A stretch of 64,000 bases of DNA from Echinostoma caproni (GCA_900618425.1 UZAN01040981.1:1-64000); one strand, 5' to 3'. Counted from the first letter of the stretch, positions 13,489 to 24,980 are shown. The notes: generated from the letters alone by a model not told the origin. A program made the numbers and translations.

Positions 13489-13644
13489 GGGTGGTGGTGG
13501 TGACATCACCAAATTATCATCCCGAGAGTCGTATGTTCCAACCTCACCACCACTAACTGACTTTCCCTCTTTGTGTGTTGGATGGCAGCCTTTGATTGGC
13601 CGCTTCATGAAAATTTTATCATCGCATATTCAGTAAAAGGAAGT
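13489..13644 (+). repeat. SINE copy, tRNA-derived tailed family
   Basis: Begins with ggtggtggtggtgacatcac, where a tRNA box A would lie. A box-B-like GTATGTTCCAACC follows at about 13531, then ccaccac, cctttgattggccgcttc and the tail tattcagtaaaaggaagt. It aligns along its whole length with 45427-45594. Both boxes are degenerate, so the copy is probably not transcribed by Pol III. It sits in the large intron, sense to the gene. Confidence 0.65.
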
Positions 13645-14987
13645 TATTATGAAAAAGAAAACTTCGGTTGATCATTTATTCCTTTTAATCTGATGACATC
13701 TGGCAAGCGTTAACCGCCCAAATTCTCATTTTCAGGCTCTATTGTGAGTTTGACCGTAATAAAGAGAAACGACTTGGTAGAATGCGGTTAATGAATTTAT
13801 TTTTGTGATATGCAGTTTTATTCAAATTATTAAGTGACAGATCCAATCGGAGATATTATTGTTTTTCAGATCACAGAGTTTATCAAGTGAGAAAATATCA
13901 ATGCATTTAACAATTCTTTTTTATCGAACTGATGTTCCTGTGGCACATCACAGATCGGGGTCTCAAATTCCTAATTCTGTCGGAAATCCTAAAATTGCAC
14001 GTGTTTGTGGCAAAAAAGTATAGGTGTTTTACTAAATCAATGCAGCTTTGTTATTAAGATAAAATGATCATTAAGTAACGAACAGCATGGTTTAAGGGGT
14101 TCTGGGGCAAAATAATGCTTTTTGAGGTAGGCAGTTGTTCAATCCCTAATATTCCTAAAAGGCCACTTTGATACTCGGCATGGAAGCAGTAGATTCAAAT
14201 GTATTTTTAACGGGTTTTCGTACCCAAGAATCCACAAAGAGATCATTTTGTTAAATCAGACGTGGATGAAGTCTTCTAGGTTATGCACGGGAGTAGGTTT
14301 GAGGCCCTTTTCTTTATTTAGACGCTCAAGCACTCACTAGAGAAAATGTTCACTTGATTTTGATACCGCCGTGGAAGACTTCAATCATCCCCTAAACTTA
14401 ATTGTATAGGGCTCAACTAGAAAATGAGGTTATCTATTCTGAATTAGTCGTTGTCGATGTATAGAGATAAATTAAATTCATACACGATTCAAAATGGCCA
14501 AATGGTCCAAACGTAGGGTGTTTTAATCTACGTGGGATAAAATATTGCATATTAGGTGTTTGAGGTTAGATGTGTACCAATGCTGATACTGAAACGCATA
14601 CCAGTTCTTTTGCAAAAAATTGAGCGATGCAACCAATTCAGATCACAGACTGAAAGTTATAGATTACGAAGTGCAAATATCATCTGGCTCAAGGGGGTAT
14701 TTTTCGTTTTATTCACATATACGTAAGTGTATTACTGTCGATAGCACGTGATCAATCAGCGAGGTAAAAAGTTTGTGGTCAATTATGAATGGAAAAGTAC
14801 GATCGATCATCCCCTGTTGAGTTGAAGTATTCACCCATATTTGAGCTGCACGCTATAATGCAGTACAGAAAATTGTAACGGTTTGGCTTTCTGTTTAGGA
14901 GTGTTTCAGGTATTTCGAAGGAATAAACTCATTGACTGAATACTCAAAAAAACACTAAATAACCGCTATTTTTTCCGCGTCTTTCAG

Positions 14988-15175
14988 TTATCGGCGTCAT
15001 TCTGATTATTGTCCTGATTGTGGTCCTTGTCTATTACTGCCGCGTACGACATCCAAAGTATCAAAGCGCTTACAACACAGACGAAGATCAGGGCAATCGA
15101 GCACAGACCGCTGAACACGCCCTCCAACAGAAACTGATTCGCCATCCCGATGTGAAACCAGAGTTGTATATTTGA
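14988..15175 (+). CDS. Terminal coding exon, CNTNAP/neurexin-IV-like transmembrane and cytoplasmic tail
   Basis: This exon encodes the main part of a single-pass membrane helix (IIGVILIIVLIVVLVYY), a basic stop-transfer (CRVRHPK), then a cytoplasmic tail of about 43 residues ending in PELYI and a TGA at 15173-15175. The juxtamembrane stretch YQSAYNTDEDQG followed by AEHALQ resembles the protein-4.1-binding motif of neurexin IV, Caspr and glycophorin C (basic, then Y-x-T-x-E-x-x-G, then an alanine-rich segment). The C-terminal L-Y-I fits a class II PDZ ligand, as in that family. In those proteins the tail anchors septate or paranodal junctions to the cortical cytoskeleton. This role is inferred by similarity. 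The exon follows a strong acceptor and keeps phase with the donor at 1658. Other single-pass receptors with 4.1 motifs are possible. Confidence 0.7.
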
Positions 15176-16120
15176 TTTCCTCTGGTCGGTTGTGTGCTGT
15201 TTACCGCATCACTCGCAAATCAAAACTGCTCTCCTGTTCATTCTTCATCGCTTCCTCATTTGAGCAACAACCCTGTTCGGCTCCGTTAAGTTGGAACTGT
15301 TCACAACGAGTCAACTGGTTACAAAAATCCGTTGGACTCCGGACACCTTGTGATTATTCCCTAATTTGTATTGTTGCCTTCTTCCTCTTGATCGCTTTTT
15401 ATTCTTGCTTATCTCCCTGACTTGTTTGTACAGAAGAACCATTTGTATACTCTGCCCTGTATTCAGTCTGGTGACTAATCAACGGAATGCCAATATACGA
15501 TGAGACCGATCCACGAGAGGATGTAACGTCGAACGAATTTCCAACATGCATATAGGCAAGATCCGGCATTGCCCTATTCCTATTCATTCTCACCCCGATT
15601 CCATCTATCCCAGTTTTCATTTCTATCCTTATTTGACTGGTCCGGCAATGTCCCTTGTGTATAGCTTCTTATTTGCAACCCAACAACCCCCTCCCTCACA
15701 CACACACAAACATTGCCGTGTCTGCCAGTAAATGCAANACGCCCGCGTGCAACAACAAAAGCACGTTGGTGCAGGTTGCAGTGAATTGCGAACAGTCAAT
15801 GGAGGTTGGCTGCCGACGATTGTGAAGAAGTTCGTATTGACTCATAGGGGGTTTTTCTCCGCAGGTTGCATACACTGTGCATATTACGAAATTAATTGGA
15901 CAAGACATTGTCAAGTTGTTGATATCAAATAGCGCATGCACTTCAGCGAAGCAGTGTGCTGTATCAATGTTTTTTAATGAATCATGCTTGTAAAATTTGA
16001 ATTTTCCATCCCATTCGCCGTGACCAAATTACAAATGACAACAAATACAGCCAACGGAGTACTTTAAACCTGTTGGTTGTTAACTTTGGTTGGGAATAAA
16101 ACAAAAGAAGTGGAAAATCT
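15176..16120 (+). other. Probable 3' untranslated region
   Basis: After the TGA at 15173-15175 there is about 0.9 kb without a supported gene. It contains short CA-rich runs (15690-15715), one ambiguous base at 15738, and a canonical AATAAA at 16095-16100. The next recognisable feature is a retroelement relic on the other strand. Calling this a 3' UTR is inference from position and the poly(A) signal only. Confidence 0.45.
16095..16100 (+). promoter_or_regulatory. Candidate poly(A) signal
   Basis: AATAAA about 920 bases after the stop codon of the receptor gene, on the same strand. It is the first canonical hexamer there in a plausible position. Such hexamers are common by chance in AT-rich DNA. 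Confidence 0.35.
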
Positions 16121-16439
16121 GACTGACTAACATGAGTTACATTAACATACAAATGTAGAGAGACAATCCATGATACCGAAGAGGAAAAAAAAGTACAGAA
16201 GACCAGAGAATCAGTTTGCGTGTTTAGTTGATCCCTGCTTCAGTTCAGTCCAGCTATTACAACCATCAGCCGTATACCTTTGTGCCTCCGTTTTGATTGT
16301 TATCTTTGGGCTGACCATTTGGATAAAATAATAGAACGAAGATTGGAATGCTGAGAGCAGAGTCAAAGAGATAATAGAGAATCAATATAGAGCAGAGTCA
16401 AGAAGAACAAGTTGATGCTCGAGCGCCACTGTTTACGGT

Positions 16440-16500
16440 ACAACTATATTGAGAACAACACTTCCAGCTCGGCGAACGAACCAACAACACTCACCCATAT
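16440..16500. repeat. Fragment of the CGAAACGTC repeat family (downstream half)
   Basis: On the + strand gaacaacacttccagctcgg, followed by cgaac and ccaacaacactc, matches the segment that follows the hammerhead core at 43878-43910 and 61145-61175. The ribozyme core itself is missing. It directly abuts the 3' end of the RTE-like relic on the opposite strand. Confidence 0.5.
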
Positions 16501-16840
16501 TATATGGTGTCTCTAACCACTGATTACCATGATCTCGGAATCCTCACCCAGGGAGCATAACGCGACATATATGACCGACTGTCCTGGTTAGAGATTTTTG
16601 TACCCCCAACCTTTTCTTTTTTCACCCACTACCTGATTCGGTGAACAACGCGTGCTGAGGCAATCTATTTGGCAGTTTGTGCAACACATGTCCTAGCCAG
16701 CGTAGTCTATGGAAGACAATGGTTTGCACTGGTGAACGACCGCGATTACCTAAAGCTCTGAGTCTAACGCCAGCATTACTTGTCCAGTTTCTCCCCCAGA
16801 ATCGTGCCATGTGGCATGACAGTGATGTTCCAACACCGAC
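16490..16840 (-). pseudogene. RTE-like non-LTR retrotransposon relic, RT 3' end
   Basis: The - strand encodes WTSNAGVRLRALGNRGRSP followed by VFHRLRWLGHVLHKLPNRLP, the very characteristic (S)NxxVRxxxLG...LHRLRWLGHVLRMPxxRLPRRA block at the end of RTE-type (SR2/BovB-like) reverse transcriptases. Further on, out of frame, RDHGNQWLE corresponds to the RDRxxWR/QWLE end block. The 104-codon frame (16936-16622) is open here but ends before that block, so at least one frameshift exists, and the polymerase core is absent. Family assignment rests on these motifs. Confidence 0.75.
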
Positions 16841-17090
16841 AGTTAAACCCAAAACCGAAGTGAAAATGATACAAATGTGACCGGGGTGTAAACAAAGTTG
16901 TGATAAAATATTGATGAATGAGAACGGATAGATCAATTGGCGGGCACTAGAGTTTATGACACATCGATATCAACTGTGTTTTGTAGTCCAGCCTACGTTA
17001 AATTCAGTTTGTTTCACTCAAACCCGTACGCTTATCATGATCTCTGCATTGAGTCAGATCATGAACTGATGTTTGTCTCAACCGCCAAAT

Positions 17091-17564
17091 TTTTCCTCGA
17101 GTAGTANNNNNNNNNNNNNNNNNNNNNNNNNNNNNNNNNNNNNNNNNNNNNNNNNNNNNNNNNNNNNNNNNNNNNNNNNNNNNNNNNNNNNNNNNNNNNN
17201 NNNNNNNNNNNNNNNNNNNNNNNNNNNNNNNNNNNNNNNNNNNNNNNNNNNNNNNNNNNNNNNNNNNNNNNNNNNNNNNNNNNNNNNNNNNNNNNNNNNN
17301 NNNNNNNNNNNNNNNNNNNNNNNNNNNNNNNNNNNNNNNNNNNNNNNNNNNNNNNNNNNNNNNNNNNNNNNNNNNNNNNNNNNNNNNNNNNNNNNNNNNN
17401 NNNNNNNNNNNNNNNNNNNNNNNNNNNNNNNNNNNNNNNNNNNNNNNNNNNNNNNNNNNNNNNNNNNNNNNNNNNNNNNNNNNNNNNNNNNNNNNNNNNN
17501 NNNNNNNNNNNNNNNNNNNNNNNNNNNNNNNNNNNNNNNNNNNNNNNNTTTTCCTCGAGTAGTA
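17091..17564. other. 442-base N gap flanked by a 16-base exact duplication
   Basis: N-run 17107-17548. The 16 bases ttttcctcgagtagta stand immediately before it (17091-17106) and immediately after it (17549-17564). This suggests that the two sides overlap and the gap may be false. I see no gene across it. Reading frames spanning the Ns are meaningless. Confidence 0.7.
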
Positions 17565-19360
17565 AGTATCTGATAAAACTGTGAGAAGAATGATTTTCAG
17601 CCGTCACAGCACACCCAGATTGAAGGTGTTTGTCTCCGTGCACAAAAGGATAGAACTGTGCTTTTTGTCCAGCATCCTTACCAGACGAAAAGCTTTGTCG
17701 GAAGACAGACTTGTGTAAGGTGTGTAATTTGTCAAGGTGTTCTGCATTACGCAAGAGGAATGAACGGGCATATGTCAGACGTAATTAACCAACGGTGGAT
17801 GGAAGCACAGATACCTCCAGGGTTGTAAAATTTGAAGCGGCTTTCAGTGTACTCCGCGTCACATAATCAGAAAGAACCACCTCGAGCATAAGTATAGTGT
17901 GTCACAGATCAGTGGTCTACAGTGACGGTCAAACCTCATTTAACATCTACCAGCGTACACTAAAGAAGAACAAAAACAACCCAGCACCGTCCATTATCCA
18001 AGGGTAACTCGTCAATTCCTGGTACTTGCCAGATAAGATACCTAGATTCTGATAACTAATGAAAATGATCGGTATCTGCATCCTTGATGAAAAAAGCAGA
18101 TGGCCCCAAGGGAGTTTAGTGAATTCTCATTGTTCTCCGAAACGGTTCATTACGTTAAGCCTACCAAAAACATATAATTAGAATTCTTACTTAAACATGT
18201 ACCATTCAACAGAGCCTTCAATATATGTGTGAATCTTCACTCTGCAATAGTGAATTGCAAAATCTCATTGAAAGAACTCGATTGTAGAACGAAAAACCAT
18301 TCAACGAGATGAACGGTATTGGGCATTGCTTGGCGTATTCAATTACAAACGCCTTACCCATTCGGATGTGTTCAATGCCCACATTGTGTTAGCCTTGGGA
18401 AAAGTGAAATTCGTCGGTTTCAGGCGGCAGAGATATTACAAATGTGAACTTCAAGCATTTCAAATATATACTAATAGTATTTAGTTTGAATTTCAATGAA
18501 CTCAAAGCAAAATATTACCAAGCAATTATTCCGAATGGGTTTTATTCTAATGTACACCGTTGCATAGGGAAAAATACATTAATAATGATATACTCTTGTC
18601 GGTAACGACCCGGTGTTAATCTTGTGCGAATACGAAACCTATAAATAAGAATGTAACCTAGCTGATTGCCAACCCAACCTGATTAGCTGCGTACTCATTT
18701 GAAAGATAGCCACAAGTTAAGCACACAATCATGAGACACTATTTGATTTTGTACTCTCCTTGTTAGCATTCCGCATTGGGAGTACAGAGGCATTTTTAGA
18801 ATTACGGTTGTACGATACCCGATGATAAGAATCAGGTTAGGAAGTATTTGTGGTTGCACATCAATGAGAATGTAGATCCCCTCGAAATGGTGAATTTTCC
18901 ACTGAGAAACATAGTTCTCACTCATCCATGTCCACAAACTGAATGCAATATCACTGGCATTGTAGGGACACAAATACCTATGACGCAGGTAGGATATTCG
19001 ACAGTGATTACTGAATAATGTCCATGGAGAATTTCACTGTGAGTTGCTTATGTCTACCAATGACGTTCGTGCCATTCGGCCGGTAGAATTATGCTAGATA
19101 ATAATTTAATATTATATGTAATCGGAAAATTTGGTTATTATTTACAAATTTAGCTGTGTAACTGTGGTTCCTCCGTGAATGTGAAGGATATTTTATAAAT
19201 TTGCACCTGTACTGCAATAGGCTGGCCAGAAATGTGAACGGTTTTGCTGACCTGGTAATTTAGGTCAATCGTTTGTGAAAACAAAATGCGTTAAACTGGA
19301 ATAAAGGAGTTGAAACGTTACGTTTGTCTTTTAGAAACATTATCGGATTTACAATTATTC
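17565..19360. other. Intergenic stretch, nothing recognised
   Basis: About 1.8 kb of unique-looking DNA. No open frame here shows a protein family motif, and no tRNA or repeat copy was recognised. Confidence 0.3.
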
Positions 19361-19368
19361 AATTATTN

Positions 19369-19427
<59 letters not shown>
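19369..19427. repeat. (ATT)n microsatellite
   Basis: An uninterrupted ATT/TAT run of about 59 bases. It is preceded by a single N at 19368, which may mark uncertain repeat length. Confidence 0.95.
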
Positions 19428-19602
19428 GTTTGTGTATTTTTGGGGTACAAGAATCGCGTAATTAATAGAGACTGCAATGCTTTTGTTTGCCAAAAAAAGT
19501 TAATCACAACCATTGACTGTCACCTATAGCAGCATTATTCACTAAAATACGAAATCTGTTCATGTTCCGCTGTACTATTCAAACAGATACGTAAGTTGCT
19601 AA

Positions 19603-20160
19603 TCAGCAGTCTTTCAAAAGATTTGAATGATAACTTTCCTGTGCGTTTCTCTTTATTTGTCTGCATTGTTTGAATAAAAGTGAATGATGCAAACGCATAT
19701 ACATTTCAGGTTTTGCTTTGAAATATCGCGATATATACTTTGAACAAGGTAGGTAGTAGATAGTTGAATTTTTGCGTGAGATTTCAAACCACAGTATTTG
19801 AAAAATGACAACACACGAATAGCCCGCATTTTCGACTAACGTGTCATTCCATTTATGGACACTGCGGCAGAGAACTGAAAGGGGACTGCGTATTTGATCA
19901 GCCGGGTTTAGAGTGGTTTCCGTGTTTGAGCGTGGAAGTGAGTGATTGTGTGGTCTGACAATGCCGGTCCTGACCTTAACCAGCAAAAGATTAATGCAAC
20001 CGGATTGAGGGTCTCCGGTTGTTGGAAGGATCTGGGTCACTGCGAACGGACAGAAATGCTGGCACTCAAACCTTTTGTTCAGAATCACTTCATTGACTTG
20101 TGAGACTGACCGCAACATCATCTCCATCATTCTCGCTGCCTTTATCAGCATTATAATCAA
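19603..20160 (-). CDS. Uncharacterised 185-codon open frame, possible exon
   Basis: This is the longest frame in the window that is free of Ns and not clearly a transposon. It reads from an ATG at 20160 to a stop at 19603. A possible acceptor (gattgtaacag) lies just upstream on this strand at about 20163, but I find no convincing donor. The middle has several cysteines (FECQHFCPF, GCINLLL) and the C-terminal third is Lys/Tyr-rich. No domain, signal peptide or membrane segment is recognised. At this GC content a frame of this length can occur by chance, so this is a weak call. Confidence 0.2.
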   Translation of the reverse strand: MIIMLIKAARMMEMMLRSVSQVNEVILNKRFECQHFCPFAVTQILPTTGDPQSGCINLLLVKVRTGIVRPHNHSLPRSNTETTLNPADQIRSPLSVLCRSVHKWNDTLVENAGYSCVVIFQILWFEISRKNSTIYYLPCSKYISRYFKAKPEMYMRLHHSLLFKQCRQIKRNAQESYHSNLLKDC

Positions 20161-22535
20161 CGCTGTTACAATCGGCTTTTTTGTGTTAGAGAAATAGCTT
20201 TTGTTTTATTCCGAACCCCATTACATTTAGCTTGGACAGTTTGTTCAGGATTTTATGCGCAATCGCAAGCTTAGAATTTCGCAGAGTTTATCTAGATGAT
20301 TCACCAGTGACTGAAGTTCTTCAGGACGCGACACTTACGTTGACCTTCTATTTCTTGAATGGTGGGTAAGTTCCCGGTTACTAATTGAAAATTTGCCACA
20401 CTGAGTCGGAGCGTCACCTCAAAAGAACAGTTCTCTCAATATCCCTAGTTTTGATGCACAAGTTTTATCATTTTGTGACTGCTCTCGAGGGTATAAAAAT
20501 GAGAGACTGTCTGCGTGAGTGATACGATAAGAGTTCCTAAGATTAAGAAGCTATTTTGTTTAGAGGGTCGTCGGTTGCAATGCATCGAAATTAAACTGGC
20601 CGTAAAAATAAACCATGTGGGCAAGGAGTCATTATTAGTACTATACCAGAATATTTGACATTTTTACAAAATCTCAAAGAATTAACACTATTATGAACTT
20701 CGAAGATCGACTTAGTTCTATCTTGGGCATTTTTATGTTGAGGACAATACAATGAAACTCATAAATGGTAAAATCGAATCTTCAGAGGTTGGTAAACTTT
20801 CGATTTTCTCAGTGTAAACGCAATCCCTGGAGTATGATGGGTCCACAGTATTCAAAACTAAATTTTTCATTTTAGATCACCACTCTTCAACAGATAAAGA
20901 TGGCCTGCTATAATGGGTTGATTCGTAAACCAGTATGAGACAACTCCGTGGTGTTGAAAGCAACGCACTGATGGATAAAATGGTCTTTTGCATCACGTTG
21001 AAGTTCACAGGGTCACTCCGAGAGCTTCTACCATTCGGGCAGCTGATTTATCTTTGGTTGGTGAAATAGTGACAAATATTCGGTTAAGTGATGAGAAAAA
21101 AGACCAGAATTCAGGCGTGTTACGATTGATGAAATTTGGTCACATTTTGGATGAAGGCAAACTCTTATCTTGTAGCTGCATAAACAGTGGTCAACACATT
21201 GATTACATGGTTTCCTACAATGCAATAAATCTGATTTAGAATAATGAAAGAAAATATCCAAATTGTACACATCTGGTATGGTTACCCTGATACAAGTGCA
21301 AGCAGTTAAGTTAATCACCATCAATCTAACTTTCAAGTAGAAATGTTGAGTATAATTCATCGCCCCCGACAGAGAATAATTGTAAACAGTATTCAAAACG
21401 TGGTAATTTTTGTGTGGCCAAATTTCACCCCTGGAAAATGAAAAGAAGGGTTATATGTTCAGAACCCATCTCCGGTTAAGTGTCCAGAACAATGTCCTTG
21501 TATTCTGAATGCTTTACGCCTATTCGACGCGGTTTTCAGTATGCCTACATAGATTGGGAAGCTAAAGAAAATATGCTTGTGTGTTGTGGATGAAAAATTG
21601 AACAACAAGACTAAAACATGGAGCTGAAAGTATAAGAACACAACAGTCTACAAATACTTGTCTGGGAGCTTCAAAACGAGGGTTATTTTCAAATAAGTGG
21701 TGTTCCACTATGCGTTGTAAGCCAAAGTTCTCTTAGTGGACTTTGAATTTTTCCTGTTTACAAAACACGATAATACGTTTGACGGATCGATGCAAGCAGT
21801 CAAGACAGTCAAGGAAGAACGGCATGTACGGCGACGAAGTGTGCGAGTAGCTGGTGTGCAACATGAAACGTGCGTTGAGATAATAAGTCGCAGATTCCCG
21901 CCCCCCTCAAACACACTCACTCAATTTGGCCACATAACTCGCATCGATGTGAGCACCAACTATTTTTGATTTGTGTAAAAAATCACATTTTGTGTCATTT
22001 TAAGTGCTGAAAGAACATACGTTTGAGATGATCAGCTCGTTTTATTTCAATGTTACTTCTTTGATCCCTCGACATAGATGGAATTCATGCTCAGCTGCTT
22101 GGGATGACTAATCATCATCCTTGTATTATAGTTGGCTGACTGTCAGGAGTTGAACAGTGGTTAGTCTATATTCGTGTGCAGCTTGGGGACTAGTAGTTTA
22201 GTTCAAAGAAACGCAATGCATATTGATGGCAATGGTCAAATATAATAAACATAATGGCCCAGAAGCAATAGCTGCGGTGCAAGGCTACGCAATGTCAGTA
22301 TTAGTGTAACATAAAATACTTCAGTGTCTTTCACATGCTCATATCTCATGTGATTATGGCTGGCCTAGTGCACTTCTGAACTATAAGCTCTTGATCCAGG
22401 CGAACGCTTTTGGTTGTCAGTTTGTTTCCGGTGAAATCCACACTCTGAAACATTACAGGGCTGAGAAAGGAAAATGAAACATGCGAGTAATGGGGGATTA
22501 GGTTCCAATATATGTTGAATTTGATTGTGTACAGA
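20161..22535. other. Intergenic stretch, nothing recognised
   Basis: About 2.4 kb with short open frames on both strands (for example 20988-21239 + and 21396-21028 -), none with a recognisable motif. No repeat copy was identified. Confidence 0.3.
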
Positions 22536-22539
22536 GCAA

Positions 22540-22665
22540 TTGATTCATTGGGCAGCCGTTTCTACCCAATTGGATCTCATCAACTGGGTCGATCCAACCG
22601 TCCAACTAGGGATCTGATCCGGCACCTCATAGATTGAACGCATACTGCCTATTCGACCACCGGAC
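22540..22665 (-). repeat. tRNA-headed SINE with decayed hammerhead (SM-alpha-like layout)
   Basis: On the - strand a box A (TGGTCGAATAGG, 22659-22648) is followed by a box B (GGATCAGATCC, 22620-22610) at tRNA-like spacing, so a Pol III promoter is plausible. About 27 bases after box B comes TTGATGA (22583-22577, core with C3 changed to T), then a helix II of GATCC..GGGT, GAAA (22562-22559), and CGGCTGCCC where the other copies have CAGCTGTCC. The cleavage triplet is GCC instead of GTC, so cleavage is not expected. Order and spacing match the known schistosome SM-alpha element (Pol III head plus hammerhead). Family identity is inferred. Confidence 0.6.
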
Positions 22666-23949
22666 AGCTTGTCGAATCGCTTTTCATTAGGACTGTGTAC
22701 GGTACAGCACAACGAAAGCGTTGCTCAATCATTTCTTGATAAAGTATTGAAAATCGGTTCGCGTGGCCCAAATAAACTGAATTCTTCTTAGCCTGCTCAG
22801 CCGATGGTGAAACGTTTGTATACAAACTGACAAGCTCCGCGAACAGGCGAAAATGAATTTGTTGACAACTGATTGACATGCAAAATGTGTTGTAACCTGA
22901 AGGTTCGGGATGATTCAGCAACGGCAATCACACAAGCAGGCCGAAAATAGGATAGCAGTTTGACAACGAAAGTGACCTATGTGAAACAAACATTCTTCTG
23001 ATACCTTGCCTCAGCTACCCCCAACGAGGAGATGAATAAGTCAGTGCTAACGGGAATGATTTGGTCTTTATGAATTTAAAGTGATGACACTGTATATGAC
23101 GAATAGATAATTGTGCAAACCCACGGGTATTGACTTCGTTAAAGTGATGCAGTGATCTTAGAGAAAATATAAGTAGCGGAAGAATGAAAGACTTGCTTGG
23201 AAATTAGTCTGCGAATGGATTTGACTAAGAGGTGGCACAAGCAGCACTACATCTAATTCACATGCTGATGCTTGTATCCAAGAACTCAGAAATCAGGAGG
23301 TGAGAGTTGACTTCAAAAGAAGTTTCTGCGTTTCTACTCGTTTGCTGTAACTCAGACAGACAGAGGCAAGAGTCTGATGTAGAACATGTCCACTACCAAA
23401 AGGTGACTTAATCATGAACAAATGCATCAAGCAGAACTAGGGACAATGAATGCGGAGCTCAAAGCTTCAGTGGTGCATATCTAAAATAATAGCTAGGCAA
23501 AACCAAGCATTTATCACTGATTACCAACAACCGTTTGTAGATTCACAGACAGGATAGGGAGAAGGAGAAGTTCAGCTGGGAGCTGGAACGCTACTTATTG
23601 ACGAAGTTCCTCACGAGAAATTGATCGCAGAATTATCCACTTCTGCTATTCAAATGTGCCGTTTCTAAGCCGAACAAAACCAAAAACTTTATAGACAAAC
23701 GTGATTTTAAATAACTAAGAATCCAGTAGGATACATAAATTTGCATTCGGTGGACACCTGCCAAATTATTTCTAGAATGGGTTTCAATCCGGGACTCTCC
23801 TGCATCATGTGCAGGGGAATGTGAAAGTAAGAACTGGACAAAATTCATCGTTACTCGACTCCATCTTCAGTGAATACTCAAGGGACGGAAGGGTAGTAAA
23901 TATCAGCTATCACTTAGTAAGAAAGACCGTCTAATAACAAAACCAAGAC

Positions 23950-24800
23950 AAATTCCAAGAGGCACAAAAGTACCAAAATGGAAAAGTAGAAATTTGAGTA
24001 AGCTGTCCGATGTAATTTTGCAGTCAGATGTACTTGAAATAGATTTCGCGGTTGGGATGACCAACGTGGAGGAACGGTACCAACAAATAAAACATACTGG
24101 AGCTGCAAGACAATAATAATCCCTTTCAAAATTCCGAAAGGACATAGTGAGCCTCTGTGGCACTATCTCGCGATAAGCAGAGCAAGGAGGAAGACATAGA
24201 GAAGTTGTGGACACCGCCGTTTTGAGAAAAACGTCAGCAGTCTGCAAGGATAGAGCAGTCATCCTTATCAGAAAAGAAAAGACCAAGTATGAACAGAAAT
24301 TAGCCTTGGATGCTAAGCCGAAACCAGAATAGTACCATAGATGCAACCAGTGGAAAAGTAGTCTTAGGGATGGCAAAGGTGCTATGATTCGAGACAACAA
24401 TATGCTTGCTGAATATGATTAGAAAATAATAATGGCAGTAGGCAATTTTCTTCGAAGCGTTTACTGACCGAACAGTGGAACAACGAAACCCAGAGCACCA
24501 GACTGTCGACCGCTGAGCAAAACTGACCCGAAAAATGTCCGTAATGGATGCTTGCTAGGTGCTACGAGCATCTGAAGGAAAACATGACAACGGGTTTCGA
24601 CGGTACACTATCCATTTTGAAGCCGTGGGCTGATCTCGCCTTAGGAATATTGTTTTGAAAATCATTAGGGGAGAGAGTCTTCCTAGTCGACTGGAAGTAG
24701 GGCTGAGGTACGATTGCACATACCAAGTAGATTACCAATGGTTTTTTAAGTGCATAGAAAACAGATATCAACAGCCATCTTCTAGTGCTTGCTCTACTAC
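23950..24800 (+). pseudogene. Non-LTR retrotransposon relic, linker and start of RT
   Basis: Pieces in different frames keep the order seen between endonuclease and RT palm of LINEs. NLSKLSDVILQSD followed by TNVEERYQQIKH (about 23992-24100) fits the conserved linker. DRAVILIRKEKTKYEQKLAL (about 24251-24310) fits the basic stretch, with NQWKSSLRDGKGAMIRDN and MLAEYD after it. VLRASEGKHDNGFRRYTIHF (about 24560-24620) fits the L..LK..TTGPDGIHP..L block. Stops and frameshifts are dense and the palm domain is missing. It is much older than the copy at 47230-50909. Confidence 0.6.
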
Positions 24801-24904
24801 TTCTAATACGCTGAAATATATCAACCTACCGAAATAATTCCTTCTATATTCCTCTATCATTTAAGAATCATTTTAGCTTTTCTTCAATCATGTGATTGTA
24901 TCAA

Positions 24905-24980
24905 ACCTACAATGATGGTTGTGTCCAGCCTGGAAAGGACAGGTCTGCGAACAACACCAACATCCGCATCTCAAACTTTA
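24905..24980 (+). repeat. Degenerate copy of CGAAACGTC repeat family
   Basis: aatgatggttgtgtccagcc, then ggtctgcgaacaacaccaac and atccgcatc, follow the layout of the copies at 43838 and 51418. The GAAAC and GTC elements are damaged, so no ribozyme is expected. Confidence 0.35.

Larger units (their letters stand above)
1658..14987 (+). other. 13.3 kb intron between the last two coding exons
   Basis: The intron is bounded by gtaagt at 1658 and a pyrimidine-rich acceptor (ttttttccgcgtctttcag) ending at 14987, with matching phase on both sides. Inside are a 600 bp palindromic element (5290-5886), a hammerhead-like ribozyme copy (10764-10808) and two SINE copies (10386-10500 on the - strand, 13489-13644 on the + strand). 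The rest (1664-5289, 5887-10385, 10809-13488, 13645-14980) is AT-rich with no coding pattern I can support. Introns of this size are usual in repeat-rich trematode genomes. Confidence 0.55.

Noticed and set aside
16677..16880. 67-codon + frame
   Set aside because: Antisense shadow of the RTE-like RT relic.
17059..17754. 231-codon frame across the N-run on the - strand
   Set aside because: Mostly N-derived codons; the real ends show no motif and the gap is probably false.
22700..22870. Apparent similarity to 52256-52350 (GCGAAAATGAA..TTTGTT)
   Set aside because: Match is short and AT-rich; alignment does not extend.
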